From the NCBI GenBank assembly GCA_963776665.1, contig CAVZNQ010000012.1, positions 62,001-126,000 on the forward strand: a stretch of 64,000 bases of DNA, read 5' to 3'. This document shows positions 8,356-16,913 of the stretch, in pieces; position 1 is the first letter of the stretch, and the number at the start of each line of letters is the position of its first letter. Below the pieces are notes generated by a model, which was given only the letters and a program-made list of their open reading frames with translations, was not told where the DNA came from and searched no databases. Position numbers and translations under genes: made by a program. Source of the DNA: Roseiarcus sp963776665. GTDB lineage: Bacteria; Pseudomonadota; Alphaproteobacteria; Rhizobiales; Beijerinckiaceae.

Positions 8356-9138
8356 TCACACCATCCGTCCCAGCGCGTCGAACAAGAGCTCAAGATCCTG
8401 CGGGCGCGAGAGCCGGTGGTCGCCGTCCTTGACGAGAGTCAGCGTCGCCGGGTCGCCGCCGAGCCGCTGCATCAGCGCGAGCGCGTGAGCGAAGGGCACG
8501 TCCGGATCCTGCATGCCCTGCAGCACCACAGTCGGCGCGCGCGTGCGAATCATGGCGCCGAGCAGAAGGTGCTTGCGCCCATCCTCGATGAGCGCGCGGG
8601 TGAAGCAATCGGCCTCGCTCGAATAGGCGGACGGCCGTCGCCAGACGCCCGCCTCCATGATCGCGCGCCGCGCCTCCTCGGAGGCTTTGGCCCAAATGAG
8701 CGCTTCGGTGAAGTCGACGGCGGGCGCAATGAGAATGAGCCCTTTGATGCGCTCCGTCTCGCCCGCCTCATTGAGCGCCCGGGCGGCGAGGAGCGCGAGA
8801 TAGCCGCCCATCGACGAGCCGACGACGATTTGCGGCCCCTTGGTTTCGGCTCGCACCAGCGCCAGGACTTCCTCGAGCCAGCGCGAAACCGTGCCTTCCT
8901 CGAGCCGTCCCTCGGAGCGGCCATGGCCGGAGTAGTCGAATCGCAGAAGACCGAGTCCGCGGCGCTCGGCCTCGGCGTCGAGAGCGGCCGCCTTGGTCGA
9001 TTCCATGTCGGAGCGATAGCCGCTGAGCCAAACGACACCTGGGGCTCCGCTCCGCACTGGCGCGCGGAGGCGAAAGGCGATACGCCGTTGATTCGGGGCA
9101 TTTCCCACGATGAAGAACTGCGGCTGTCCGTCCGACAC
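8356..9138 (-). CDS. Alpha/beta hydrolase
   Basis: About 260 residues. The nucleophile elbow is GSSMGGY, the preceding fold marker is FDYSGHGRSEG, and the acid/base residues are consistent with PDVPFAHA and KDGDHRLSRPQD near the C-terminus. This is a serine hydrolase of the peptidase S9/BAAT or short-chain esterase type; the substrate is not evident. The frame stays open to a TTG at 9234, but the extra residues are low-complexity and overlap the likely promoter region, so the GTG at 9138 (protein beginning SDGQPQFFIVGN) is preferred. Start confidence is low. Confidence 0.8.
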   Translation of the reverse strand: MSDGQPQFFIVGNAPNQRRIAFRLRAPVRSGAPGVVWLSGYRSDMESTKAAALDAEAERRGLGLLRFDYSGHGRSEGRLEEGTVSRWLEEVLALVRAETKGPQIVVGSSMGGYLALLAARALNEAGETERIKGLILIAPAVDFTEALIWAKASEEARRAIMEAGVWRRPSAYSSEADCFTRALIEDGRKHLLLGAMIRTRAPTVVLQGMQDPDVPFAHALALMQRLGGDPATLTLVKDGDHRLSRPQDLELLFDALGRMV

Positions 9139-9275
9139 CTTGAGCCCGCTGCCATGATGCGACCCGCGGACTGCGCCTGGATGAAGTCGCCTCTGGGCGT
9201 TCGCGGCGGAGCGGGCTTGGCCGAGCAGGCGCAAGGAGTCAACCGCTGGCTCTCTTCCAGGCGAGGCGGCCGTCC

Positions 9276-10481
9276 ATGAGCCTCGACGCGCCGATGCCGT
9301 TCGGTCGCGGGGCCAATGCGCCGCTGGCCGGCCGGACGATCCTTCAGATCGTTCCTCCGGTCGACGCCGGCGGCGACGAACGGGCGACGCTGGCCGTCAC
9401 CGCTGCGCTGGCCGAGGCCGGCGCGCGGGCGCTGGTTGCATCGGATTCCGGCGAGCTCGCGGGAGAACTGCAGGCGATCGGCGGCCTCTTCGTCGAGTTT
9501 CCCGCGGCGACCAAGAACCCGCTTGCGATGAGCCTCAACATGCGTCGCCTTCAACGCATCATCGCCTCGGAGCGGGTCGACCTGGTGCATGCCCGCTCGC
9601 GCTGGGCGGCCTGGGCGGCGGTCAAGGCCTGCCGCAAGGCCAGGCGTCCAGTCGTCACCTCGCTGTATGGCGATGGCGCGCGTTCGCCGCCGCGCACCAG
9701 CTTCGAGTCCGCAGTCGCTGAGGGCGATTTCGTCATCGCCGGGTCGGAATCCGCCGCCCGGCGCGCTGCAGTCCTTTTTCCCGACGCGCTGCGGCGCCTC
9801 AGGGTCGTTCGCCCGGGACTGGATCTAACGAAACTTCAGCCAGGGCGGGTCAGCGGGCGCCGGGTCGCCGACATCCGCCAAGCTTGGGGCGTCGCGGCGC
9901 ACGAGCGAGTCGTGCTGACGCCGGCGCGCCTCGCCGCCGGCCGCGGCCAGATGACGCTCATCGAAGCGGCGGCGCTGATCAAAGGCCACGGCCTCGACGA
10001 CGTCCGCTTCGTGCTCGCCGGCGACGCAGCTAAGCCAGCGTTCGCGCGTGAGCTTGACGCGCTTGCCGCGAAGCGCGGCGTTCAATCCATGATAGTGCGC
10101 GTCGGCGCCGCGGCCGACCTGCCGGCGGCGTTCATCGGCGCGGCGGTCGTCGTCTTTCCCACCGCTAACGCTGAGGGCGTGACACGCACCTCGATCGAGG
10201 CCGCGGCGATGGGCGCGCTCACCGTCATCTCCGATGTCGGAGCGGCGCGCGAGATCGTCGCCGCGCCGCCCGACGTGGACGCGGAGGCGCGCACCGGGTG
10301 GCTCGCTCAGCCAAGCGACGCGGCCGCGCTTGCCGAAGCGATCGAAGCCGCGCTTGGGCTCGGCGCCTCCGCGCGCGAGGCTGTTCGGCGCCGGTCGCGG
10401 GCAAGAATAGCGGAAGCCTTCTCGCTCCAGCAGATGACCCGCGACACGCTCGGCGTCTATAGCGAGGCTCTGGGGCAATAA
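9276..10481 (+). CDS. Glycosyltransferase family 4 protein
   Basis: 401 residues with two Rossmann-like halves typical of GT-B enzymes. The N-terminal half has ILQIVPPVDAGGDERATLAV and VDLVHARSRWAAWAA; the C-terminal half has VVLTPARLAAGRGQMTLIEA and the donor-binding ExxxxG region FPTANAEGVTRTSIEAAAMG near residue 290. It probably adds a sugar to a cell-surface glycan or lipid. No other glycan genes are adjacent, so acceptor and sugar are unknown. The ATG at 9276 gives the natural N-terminus. Confidence 0.82.
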   Translation: MSLDAPMPFGRGANAPLAGRTILQIVPPVDAGGDERATLAVTAALAEAGARALVASDSGELAGELQAIGGLFVEFPAATKNPLAMSLNMRRLQRIIASERVDLVHARSRWAAWAAVKACRKARRPVVTSLYGDGARSPPRTSFESAVAEGDFVIAGSESAARRAAVLFPDALRRLRVVRPGLDLTKLQPGRVSGRRVADIRQAWGVAAHERVVLTPARLAAGRGQMTLIEAAALIKGHGLDDVRFVLAGDAAKPAFARELDALAAKRGVQSMIVRVGAAADLPAAFIGAAVVVFPTANAEGVTRTSIEAAAMGALTVISDVGAAREIVAAPPDVDAEARTGWLAQPSDAAALAEAIEAALGLGASAREAVRRRSRARIAEAFSLQQMTRDTLGVYSEALGQ

Positions 10482-10523
10482 GCTGGAGCGTGTCGCAAAG
10501 GTTCGTCAGCGGCCTTGGGGCCT

Positions 10524-11429
10524 CTAACGCTTGATGAACGCGCCCGTGCGCAGATCGTTCATCGCTTCGCGGATCTCGGCTTGGGTGTTCATGACGATTG
10601 GCCCGTGCCACGCGATCGGCTCGCGTAAGGGTCGGCCGGAGACCAAAAGGAAGCGCACGCCCTCGTCGCCCGCCTGGACGCTGATCTCGTCGCCGGCGCC
10701 GAACACCACCAGCGAACGGTTGCCGACCTTATCGCGCACCAGCACCTCTTCGCCGTCGATCTCAGCCTCGCGCAGCGCCCCGAACGGCTCGGAGGCTGAA
10801 GCGAAATCTCCCGAGCCCTCGAAGATATAGGCGAAGGCCTGGCGGAAATCCTCAACCTTGAGGCGCTTGCGCTTGCCAGGCGGCACGGTCACGTCGAGAT
10901 AGCGCGGCTCGGCGGCGACGCCATCGACAGGCCCCGTCTTGCCCCAGAAATCGCCGCAGATGACCCTGACTCGGGTGCCGTCGTCGTCGATCACCTCGGG
11001 GATCGCAGTCGCGGGAACGTCCTGGTAGCGCGGCCGGGTCATCTTGAGATGAGCGGGCAGATTGGCCCAGAGCTGGAAGCCGTGCATGCGGCCCTTGGCG
11101 TCGCCCGTGGGCATTTCCTGGTGCAGGATGCCGCTGCCGGCGGTCATCCACTGGACATCGCCGGACCCGAGCGTTCCCCGGTTGCCGAGGCTGTCGCCGT
11201 GGTCGACGCTGCCTGCGAGCACGTAGGTAATCGTCTCGATGCCGCGATGGGGATGCCAGGGGAAGCCAGCCCGATAGTCCTCGGGACGGTCGCCGCGGAA
11301 ATCGTCCATCATCAGGAACGGATCGAAGTCGGAAGTGTCGCCGAAGCCGAACGCGCGACGCAGCCTGACGCCCGCCCCCTCCATGGTGGGAACCGATTGG
11401 CTGACGCGCTTGACGGGACGAATGGACAT
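10524..11429 (-). CDS. Pirin family protein
   Basis: 301 residues. The N-terminal cupin carries the metal ligands in FPWHPHRGIETITYVLAGSV plus DHGDS and MTAGSGILHQEMP, which are diagnostic for pirins. The C-terminal cupin is less conserved, as usual. Bacterial pirins are cytosolic metal-binding proteins with reported quercetinase or regulatory roles; which applies here cannot be told. It is transcribed on its own, divergent from the haem protein gene that follows. Confidence 0.92.
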   Translation of the reverse strand: MSIRPVKRVSQSVPTMEGAGVRLRRAFGFGDTSDFDPFLMMDDFRGDRPEDYRAGFPWHPHRGIETITYVLAGSVDHGDSLGNRGTLGSGDVQWMTAGSGILHQEMPTGDAKGRMHGFQLWANLPAHLKMTRPRYQDVPATAIPEVIDDDGTRVRVICGDFWGKTGPVDGVAAEPRYLDVTVPPGKRKRLKVEDFRQAFAYIFEGSGDFASASEPFGALREAEIDGEEVLVRDKVGNRSLVVFGAGDEISVQAGDEGVRFLLVSGRPLREPIAWHGPIVMNTQAEIREAMNDLRTGAFIKR

Positions 11430-11611
11430 GAGCCCTCCTGGTCGAACAGAAAACAGATCTTGGTTCCGAAATACTGCCCCTCGCCCAGAGTTGAGACTGA
11501 CGAGTTCAGCAATTTACAGGATCGGAAACCGTGCTGGCGGCAAAGATAGGTATAGGAAAGGATCGGCGCAAGTCTATCAGAAGAAGCGATCGTTTCTATC
11601 GGTCGGGGCGA

Positions 11612-12808
11612 ATGCTCGCCGGCCATCTCGGGCGCGTCATTGCTTTCTTCGGCGTCGCAGGGGTGAGCCTCGGCGTGATCGGCAGCGGCTTTGCCCAAAC
11701 CGGCCCCAATCGGCTTCAGAACAATCCCGACAGACAGAGTTGGGAACTCTTCATGACGGTCAACGCCGATGCCGCGAGCGCCGGCGACAACAACGCGCTG
11801 TTCGAGACCTGGGCGAGCGACGGCGACACATTTCGGGCGAAGCCGGTCTGGCCGTCCGGCGGCTCGCAGATGCAGATCGGGGCGAGGGCTCTGAGCCTCG
11901 CCATTGAGCAGCTGCACCCTCATTTCAGGCCCGAGCTTCTGCCCACGGGGAGCCGGCTGATCGGCGAGGAAACCCGCCGCAACAAGCCCGCCTTCGACTT
12001 CATCGTCCAAAACAATTTGTTCAAGGTGTCGGGGTTGAAGGCCGCGTTCGCCGCGGCGAAGCCGATCGCCTTCCCGGTCGATTCCATCGAGGTGAAGGCG
12101 AACTGGGTCGAGGTAGACCGGCTCAAGGAGTTCAACGGCTTTGCCGGATCTCGGGCCGCAGCCGCAGCCGCGTATCATGTGAATGAGACCGGCGGGAAGC
12201 AGTACGCCCTCGTCTCGTTTCACATCATCTCGAACCGGGTCCCGAACTGGACCTGGGCGACATTCGAACACAAGGATAACCCGGGTCGATGCGACGTTCT
12301 CGGCTGCAAGGATAGCTTTGGCGCGGTCGCGGCCTATGTTGCGCCGCTCTCTCAAGTCGAATCCCAGACCCACTATCCCGATTGCGCCAAATCGCCTGCG
12401 CTTCTCGCGCTATTCGCCAAGGCTCACCTCGATCCGGCGTTCGCCAACTATTGCCTGAAAGGCTCGCAGTCGGACTTCGCCTCCCCGTCCGGCGCGCCGA
12501 TCCGTCTTGGCAACTCCGTGACCGAGCAGAGTTTTGTCGCTCAATCCTCGTGCATGACATGTCACGGTCGCGCGGCTTTCGACGCTGACGGCCGCGCGAC
12601 GACCTCTGGCGGCTTCGACCCGACCCCGATCGGCGGGCCGCCTGAAAGCGGGAACGCTCCGGTTGGGCCGATCGATTCCAGCCGGCGCGAGGGCGGCGTT
12701 ATGCGGTTTGGGCTTCCGGCGGATTTCGTCTGGTCGGTCCCGTTCTGCGCCATCGACGACACCGCTGAGCCGCAAGAGACAAAGTCGCGCCGCTGTTCGT
12801 CGAAGTAG
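11612..12808 (+). CDS. Exported protein with a single haem c site
   Basis: 398 residues from the ATG at 11612; this start follows GGTCGGGGCG and begins a Sec signal peptide (about residues 1-28, ending SGFAQ). The frame is open further upstream to a GTG at 11531. One CxxCH haem attachment site, SSCMTCHGRAAF, lies near residue 315, and the protein ends soon after DFVWSVPFCAIDD. No other domain is recognised. It is probably periplasmic. The 3' third is overlapped in antisense by the extended reading frame of the PfkB kinase gene; the signal peptide and haem motif support this strand as the true coding strand in the overlap. Confidence 0.7.
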   Translation: MLAGHLGRVIAFFGVAGVSLGVIGSGFAQTGPNRLQNNPDRQSWELFMTVNADAASAGDNNALFETWASDGDTFRAKPVWPSGGSQMQIGARALSLAIEQLHPHFRPELLPTGSRLIGEETRRNKPAFDFIVQNNLFKVSGLKAAFAAAKPIAFPVDSIEVKANWVEVDRLKEFNGFAGSRAAAAAAYHVNETGGKQYALVSFHIISNRVPNWTWATFEHKDNPGRCDVLGCKDSFGAVAAYVAPLSQVESQTHYPDCAKSPALLALFAKAHLDPAFANYCLKGSQSDFASPSGAPIRLGNSVTEQSFVAQSSCMTCHGRAAFDADGRATTSGGFDPTPIGGPPESGNAPVGPIDSSRREGGVMRFGLPADFVWSVPFCAIDDTAEPQETKSRRCSSK

Positions 12809-13738
12809 CGCCAGGACCGAAAGTTCAGTCTTGGGCGCTGAACGAACGCCGGCTTTCTGACCTGGTCCGCCCCCTACAACTGTCGAAGCGAGAGCGCCGG
12901 CGGCGACGGCGCGCTCCAACCCGGTCCGTATGTCACTCCCTGCAAGACGCGCCGCGAGAAAGGCGGCAACGAAAGCGTCGCCGGCGCCGGTGGTGTCGAT
13001 CGCCTCGACAGGCGGCGCCGCAATGCGCCAGCGCTGGGCGCCCGCCGCCGCCTCGCAGCCGGCCGCGCCGCGCTTGACGACGACCAGCGGAAAGAGCGCC
13101 GCCAGCCGCGCGCACTGGGTCTCGGCATCATCCGAGCCGGCGAGGATCGCTGCTTCCTCAGCGTTGGGGAACAGGATCGCCGCGCCCTGGGTCCACTTGA
13201 GAAAATTCTCCGCCCCGGCCTCGCGCAGGAATTCCGCCGACGCCGGATCGACGCTGACGGGCTTCGCTCCCGCGCGCCGGATCACGTCGAGAACCGCCGC
13301 GCGCGGCGATGGCGCGAAGAACGAATAGCCGGAGAGATGGATGAGCGCTGCTCCTGCGATCAGCGCATCGGGGATGTCGCCGGCTTCCAGCGCTTCGTTG
13401 GCGCCGCGGTCGGTGAGGAAGCTGCGCTCGCCGTCGGCGTCGATCAGCGCGATCAGCCGCCCGGTCTCGAGCTCGGCGTCGCCGGCGAGCCAAGGCGTGA
13501 CGCCCATCGCTCTGAGCCGCGCGGACTCGCTCTCGACGTCGGCCGCGCCGACGCGGGCGACGAAATCGACCTCAACGCCGAACGAGGCGAGCCACGCCGC
13601 CTGATTGGCCGCCGAGCCGCCGGGCTTGAACGCTATCTTGGCCCGCCGGTCCGAGCCGCGCGCCAGCGGCCCCTCGGGGCGGACGATGATGTCGGTCATC
13701 ACGTCGCCGACGACGAGAATGGAAGCTCTGTTGGGCAA
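12410..13738 (-). CDS. PfkB family carbohydrate kinase (probable pseudouridine kinase), C-terminus uncertain
   Basis: The first 285 or so residues are a PfkB kinase: ILVVGDVMTDIIVRPEG, FKPGGSAANQAAWLASFG, and the catalytic block DTTGAGDAFVAAFLAARL with the GAGD anion hole. It lies two genes from psuG, so it is probably the kinase that converts pseudouridine to its 5'-phosphate. The start chosen is TTG 13738, just before the domain; an ATG at 13783 is also open. After GALASTVV the frame runs on to 12410 through the antisense of the haem protein gene, adding about 150 unrelated residues. One frame over, a stop at 12874-12876 would give a normal 287-residue kinase, so a 1-base error near 12890 is suspected. 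Confidence 0.75.
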   Translation of the reverse strand: MPNRASILVVGDVMTDIIVRPEGPLARGSDRRAKIAFKPGGSAANQAAWLASFGVEVDFVARVGAADVESESARLRAMGVTPWLAGDAELETGRLIALIDADGERSFLTDRGANEALEAGDIPDALIAGAALIHLSGYSFFAPSPRAAVLDVIRRAGAKPVSVDPASAEFLREAGAENFLKWTQGAAILFPNAEEAAILAGSDDAETQCARLAALFPLVVVKRGAAGCEAAAGAQRWRIAAPPVEAIDTTGAGDAFVAAFLAARLAGSDIRTGLERAVAAGALASTVVGGGPGQKAGVRSAPKTELSVLALLRRTAARLCLLRLSGVVDGAERDRPDEIRRKPKPHNAALAPAGIDRPNRSVPAFRRPADRGRVEAARGRRAAVSVESRATVTCHARGLSDKTLLGHGVAKTDRRAGRGGEVRLRAFQAIVGERRIEVSLGE

Positions 13739-13751
13739 GCAATTCGCCGAG

Positions 13752-14141
13752 CTATTGTCCAGCCGCCGTCGCCAATGTCTCAACGACCGCGATATTCGGC
13801 GACAGATTCTGCGGGAGGCCGTGACGCTCCTTCAGGTAGTCGACGCTGTTGTAAGAGATCCAGACCTTTCCTTCCGAATCTTCCGCAACAAGGATTTTCA
13901 GCGGAAGGTCGATTGCCGCGCTCGGAGCAGCCAGCATCAGCGGCGTGCCGGCCTTCGGATTGCCGAAGATCAAGAGCTTGGTCGGAGGCATTTTCAGTCC
14001 CGCCTTCGCGGCTTCGCCGCTGTGGTCGATAAGGGCGAACAGCGTCGCTCCTTTCGATTGCAGGATGGTTTTCAGTTTGTCGACCGTCTCGTCAACGGAG
14101 CGGCGGCTCAAGATTTTGACGATTCCCTCTTCTTTCTCCAC
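13752..14141 (-). CDS. DUF302 domain-containing protein
   Basis: 129 residues. The conserved core is VDETVDKLKTILQSKGATLF, then LLIFGNPKAGTPLMLAAP and the C-terminal WISYNSVDYLKERHG, which together match DUF302. No signal peptide is seen. Its function is unknown; family members are small alpha/beta proteins often linked to stress or redox genes. It sits between psuG and the PfkB kinase gene on the same strand with gaps of 13-16 bases, so it is part of that operon. Confidence 0.85.
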   Translation of the reverse strand: MEKEEGIVKILSRRSVDETVDKLKTILQSKGATLFALIDHSGEAAKAGLKMPPTKLLIFGNPKAGTPLMLAAPSAAIDLPLKILVAEDSEGKVWISYNSVDYLKERHGLPQNLSPNIAVVETLATAAGQ

Positions 14142-14157
14142 GGCACGGGCCTCCTGC

Positions 14158-15075
14158 TCACAGCCGCGCCAGTTCCGCGGCCGCCTGCGCGGCGAGCATG
14201 GCGTTGTTCCGGATCAGCGCGATATTGGCTTCGAGGCTCTTGCCCTCGGTCAGTTCGACCACGCGTTTGAGCAGGAACGGCGTCGCCTCCTTCTTGCCTA
14301 CCCCTTGCGCCTTGGCTTCCGCCACCGCTTCGGCGATCCGCTCCTCGACCGCCGCCTGCTCGAGCGCCTGATCCTGGGGAATGGGGTTCGCGACCAGGAG
14401 ACCGCCGGGGCCGATGTCGTGCTGCAGGCGAATCATGCGGGCGAGATCGCGCAGCCCGTCGCATCGGTGCTCGAGCTTGAATCCGGACGAGCGGGAGTAG
14501 AAGGCGGGAAACTCGTCGCAGCGGTAGCCGACGATGGCCACCCCCTGCGTCTCGAGAAATTCGAGCGTCTTGGCGATGTCGAGGATCGACTTGGCGCCGG
14601 CGCAGACGACGGCGACGCGGGTGCGCGACAGCTCGACCAGATCGGCCGAGATGTCGAACGTCTCCTCCGCCCCGCGATGGACGCCGCCGATGCCGCCGGT
14701 GGCGAACACTTCAAGCCCCGCGAGCGAGGCGATGAACATCGTCGCCGCGACAGTGGTGCCCGCCGAACCCTTGCGCGCCGCGACCAGCGCGAGATCGCGC
14801 CGCGAGGCCTTGACGACGCCGCCGGCGAGTTCCCCAAGCCGTTCGATCTCCTGCCCGTCGAGGCCGACCCGGAAGCGTCCGTCGATGACGGCGATCGTCG
14901 CCGGGATCGCCCCCATCTCGCGCGCCGCCTCCTCGACGGAGCGGGCGGTCTCGACGTTGCGCGGATAGGGCATGCCGTGGGTGATGATCGTCGATTCGAG
15001 CGCGACGATCGGCTTTTTGGCCGAGAGCGCTTCGGCGACCTCGGGGGAAAGATCCAGAAGATCGACTGGGTTCAT
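14158..15075 (-). CDS. psuG: Pseudouridine-5'-phosphate glycosidase
   Basis: 305 residues, the usual PsuG length. The N-terminal block VALESTIITHGMPYPRN contains the conserved catalytic Glu, and the central blocks ATGGIGGVHRGAEETFDISA and CAGAKSILDIAKTLEFLE hold the Mn2+-site Asp and the catalytic Lys. The enzyme cleaves the C-C glycosidic bond of pseudouridine 5'-phosphate to uracil and ribose 5-phosphate in the cytosol. It leads an operon with DUF302 and a PfkB kinase, which together make a pseudouridine salvage unit. Confidence 0.93.
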   Translation of the reverse strand: MNPVDLLDLSPEVAEALSAKKPIVALESTIITHGMPYPRNVETARSVEEAAREMGAIPATIAVIDGRFRVGLDGQEIERLGELAGGVVKASRRDLALVAARKGSAGTTVAATMFIASLAGLEVFATGGIGGVHRGAEETFDISADLVELSRTRVAVVCAGAKSILDIAKTLEFLETQGVAIVGYRCDEFPAFYSRSSGFKLEHRCDGLRDLARMIRLQHDIGPGGLLVANPIPQDQALEQAAVEERIAEAVAEAKAQGVGKKEATPFLLKRVVELTEGKSLEANIALIRNNAMLAAQAAAELARL

Positions 15076-15221
15076 CGCTCGATACTTTCATCGCGGGCGG
15101 CCGCGAGCGGCGCAAAGCGCGATTATCGGCAATCTCCGCTAAGGATCAATGGCGAGGCCCAAGCGGTCGCTCGGGTGGTCGGCGAGTTCAATTTCATTGA
15201 ATCACGAAGCTGAACGCTGGT

Positions 15222-16319
15222 ATGCTTGCTCGAAAGCGTTCGATTGGGGGATGGGTATTGCCGACAGCGCAACAACCGCCAGCGCGTTCCGCACTTGGAT
15301 CTTACGCGCTGATCGCCGCAATCGTCGCCTTCGCCGCCGCCACGTTCGCCTACACGGCGGGATGGTTCTCGCCTGACCGCCTTACGCCGCACAAGCTCGT
15401 GGACGCGTTCACCCCGCAAGGCGGCGAGCCGCCGCTCGGCCATCGCCGCAACCACGCCAAGGGCGTCTGCTTTACCGGAATATTCGAGGCGAACGGCGCG
15501 GGCTCCGAGCTCTCGAAGGCGCAGGTGTTTGCGCAGGGCCAGTATCCGGCGCTCGGACGCTTCAATCTGGGCACGCCCAATCCGAACGCGCCGGATGCGA
15601 CGGTCAGGGTGCGCGGCCTCGGCCTCAGCATCACAACCCCGGACGGGCAGGAATGGCGCAGCGCCATGATCAATGCGCCGGTCTTCACCGTCTCGACGCC
15701 TGAAGCGTTCTACGAACTCCTGCGCGCCGCGGGCAGCAAGGATCCGAATGCGATGCCGGCTTTCGTCGGCGCCCATCCCGAGTTCGCGAAGTTCGCCGCC
15801 TGGGCCAAGAGCGCGCCCTGGACTGGCAGCTATGCCGAGGATCGTTTCAACGGCCTCAACAGCTTCATCTTCGTCGACGGGTCCGGAGGGGAACACGCGG
15901 TGCGATGGTCGCTGATTCCAGCGGCGCAGCCGGCCGCCGTCTCGCCCGAAGAACTCGCCAAGCGCGGCCCCGACTTCCTTGAGCAGGAGATTTCCGAGCG
16001 GATCCGCAGCGGGCCGCTGCGCTGGACCTTGTCGGTGACCCTCGCCAATCCCGACGATCCGACGGCGGACCCGACCAAGGCGTGGCCGGAAGACCGCCGT
16101 ACAATCGAGGTCGGTACGCTCATCGTGAAGGAGATCGAGGCCGAGGCCGATGGCCCGTGCCGCGACATCAACTTCGATCCGACCGTCCTGCCGGGCGGCA
16201 TACGCACGTCGGATGATCCCTTCCCGGCCGCGCGGTCGGCGGCCTATGCGCGGTCCTATGATCTTCGCACGTCGGAGGCCAAGGACTATCCCCGAACCGC
16301 GTCCGGAGCGAGCCAATGA
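15222..16319 (+). CDS. Membrane-anchored catalase family peroxidase (SrpA-like)
   Basis: 365 residues. A hydrophobic segment at about residues 25-47 without a clear cleavage site suggests an N-terminal anchor with the enzyme in the periplasm. The catalase-like fold is shown by GHRRNHAKGVCFTGIFE (distal His region), RFNLGTPNPNAPDATVRVRG, and the C-terminal RSAAYARSYDLR with the proximal Tyr ligand. It is shorter than true catalases, as in the catalase-related peroxidase group. Its stop overlaps the start of the cytochrome b561 gene (ATGA), implying an operon in which the b-type cytochrome passes electrons to or from this haem protein. Confidence 0.85.
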   Translation: MLARKRSIGGWVLPTAQQPPARSALGSYALIAAIVAFAAATFAYTAGWFSPDRLTPHKLVDAFTPQGGEPPLGHRRNHAKGVCFTGIFEANGAGSELSKAQVFAQGQYPALGRFNLGTPNPNAPDATVRVRGLGLSITTPDGQEWRSAMINAPVFTVSTPEAFYELLRAAGSKDPNAMPAFVGAHPEFAKFAAWAKSAPWTGSYAEDRFNGLNSFIFVDGSGGEHAVRWSLIPAAQPAAVSPEELAKRGPDFLEQEISERIRSGPLRWTLSVTLANPDDPTADPTKAWPEDRRTIEVGTLIVKEIEAEADGPCRDINFDPTVLPGGIRTSDDPFPAARSAAYARSYDLRTSEAKDYPRTASGASQ

Positions 16320-16876
16320 ATGGCGTCCAACGGTTCACCCCGGTTCAGCGCCTGCTGCACTGGGTGATGGCCATCTGCATTCTGGCCATGCTGTTCATCG
16401 GGGTGGGCATGGTGTCGACCGTCGCGCCAAAATACCTGACGCTTGTTTCGATTCACAAACCGCTCGGCATGGCGATCCTCGTTCTCGCGCTGATCCGCCT
16501 CGTCGTGCGCCTGCGCTACGGCGCCCCGCCGCTGCCGCCGGATTTGCCCGAGCCGATGAAGCTCGCGGCGCATCTTTCGCACTACGCGCTCTACGCCCTG
16601 ATGATCGCGATGCCGCTCATCGGCTGGGGGATGATGTCCGCCGCCGCCTATCCGGTGAAGCTGTGGCGGGGCGTCTACCTGCCTCCGATCCTGCCGCTGA
16701 GCGACAGTCTGCATACGGCCCTTTGGAATGCGCATTTCTACCTGGCGTTTCTTTTCTTCGCCCTGATCCTCATGCACGTCGCCGCGGCGCTCTTCCATGC
16801 GCTCGTGCGGCGGGACGGCGTGTTCGACGCCATGGGACCGGCGCTCACGCGCGACGGGGCTGCGCCCGCCGAGTAA
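16316..16876 (+). CDS. Cytochrome b561 (CybB-like)
   Basis: 186 residues with four membrane helices. Candidate haem ligands are His in RLLHWVMAICILAM, SIHKPLGMAILVLALIRL, LSHYALYALMIAMPLIGW and ILMHVAAALFHAL. This is the bacterial di-haem b561 type that exchanges electrons between quinone and a periplasmic partner. The ATG at 16316 overlaps the stop of the catalase-like gene by four bases, so the two are translationally coupled. Confidence 0.9.
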   Translation: MNGVQRFTPVQRLLHWVMAICILAMLFIGVGMVSTVAPKYLTLVSIHKPLGMAILVLALIRLVVRLRYGAPPLPPDLPEPMKLAAHLSHYALYALMIAMPLIGWGMMSAAAYPVKLWRGVYLPPILPLSDSLHTALWNAHFYLAFLFFALILMHVAAALFHALVRRDGVFDAMGPALTRDGAAPAE

Positions 16877-16913
16877 GCCCCTTCCGCGGGGCGCGATGAG
16901 GGGCGGCGCCCGT

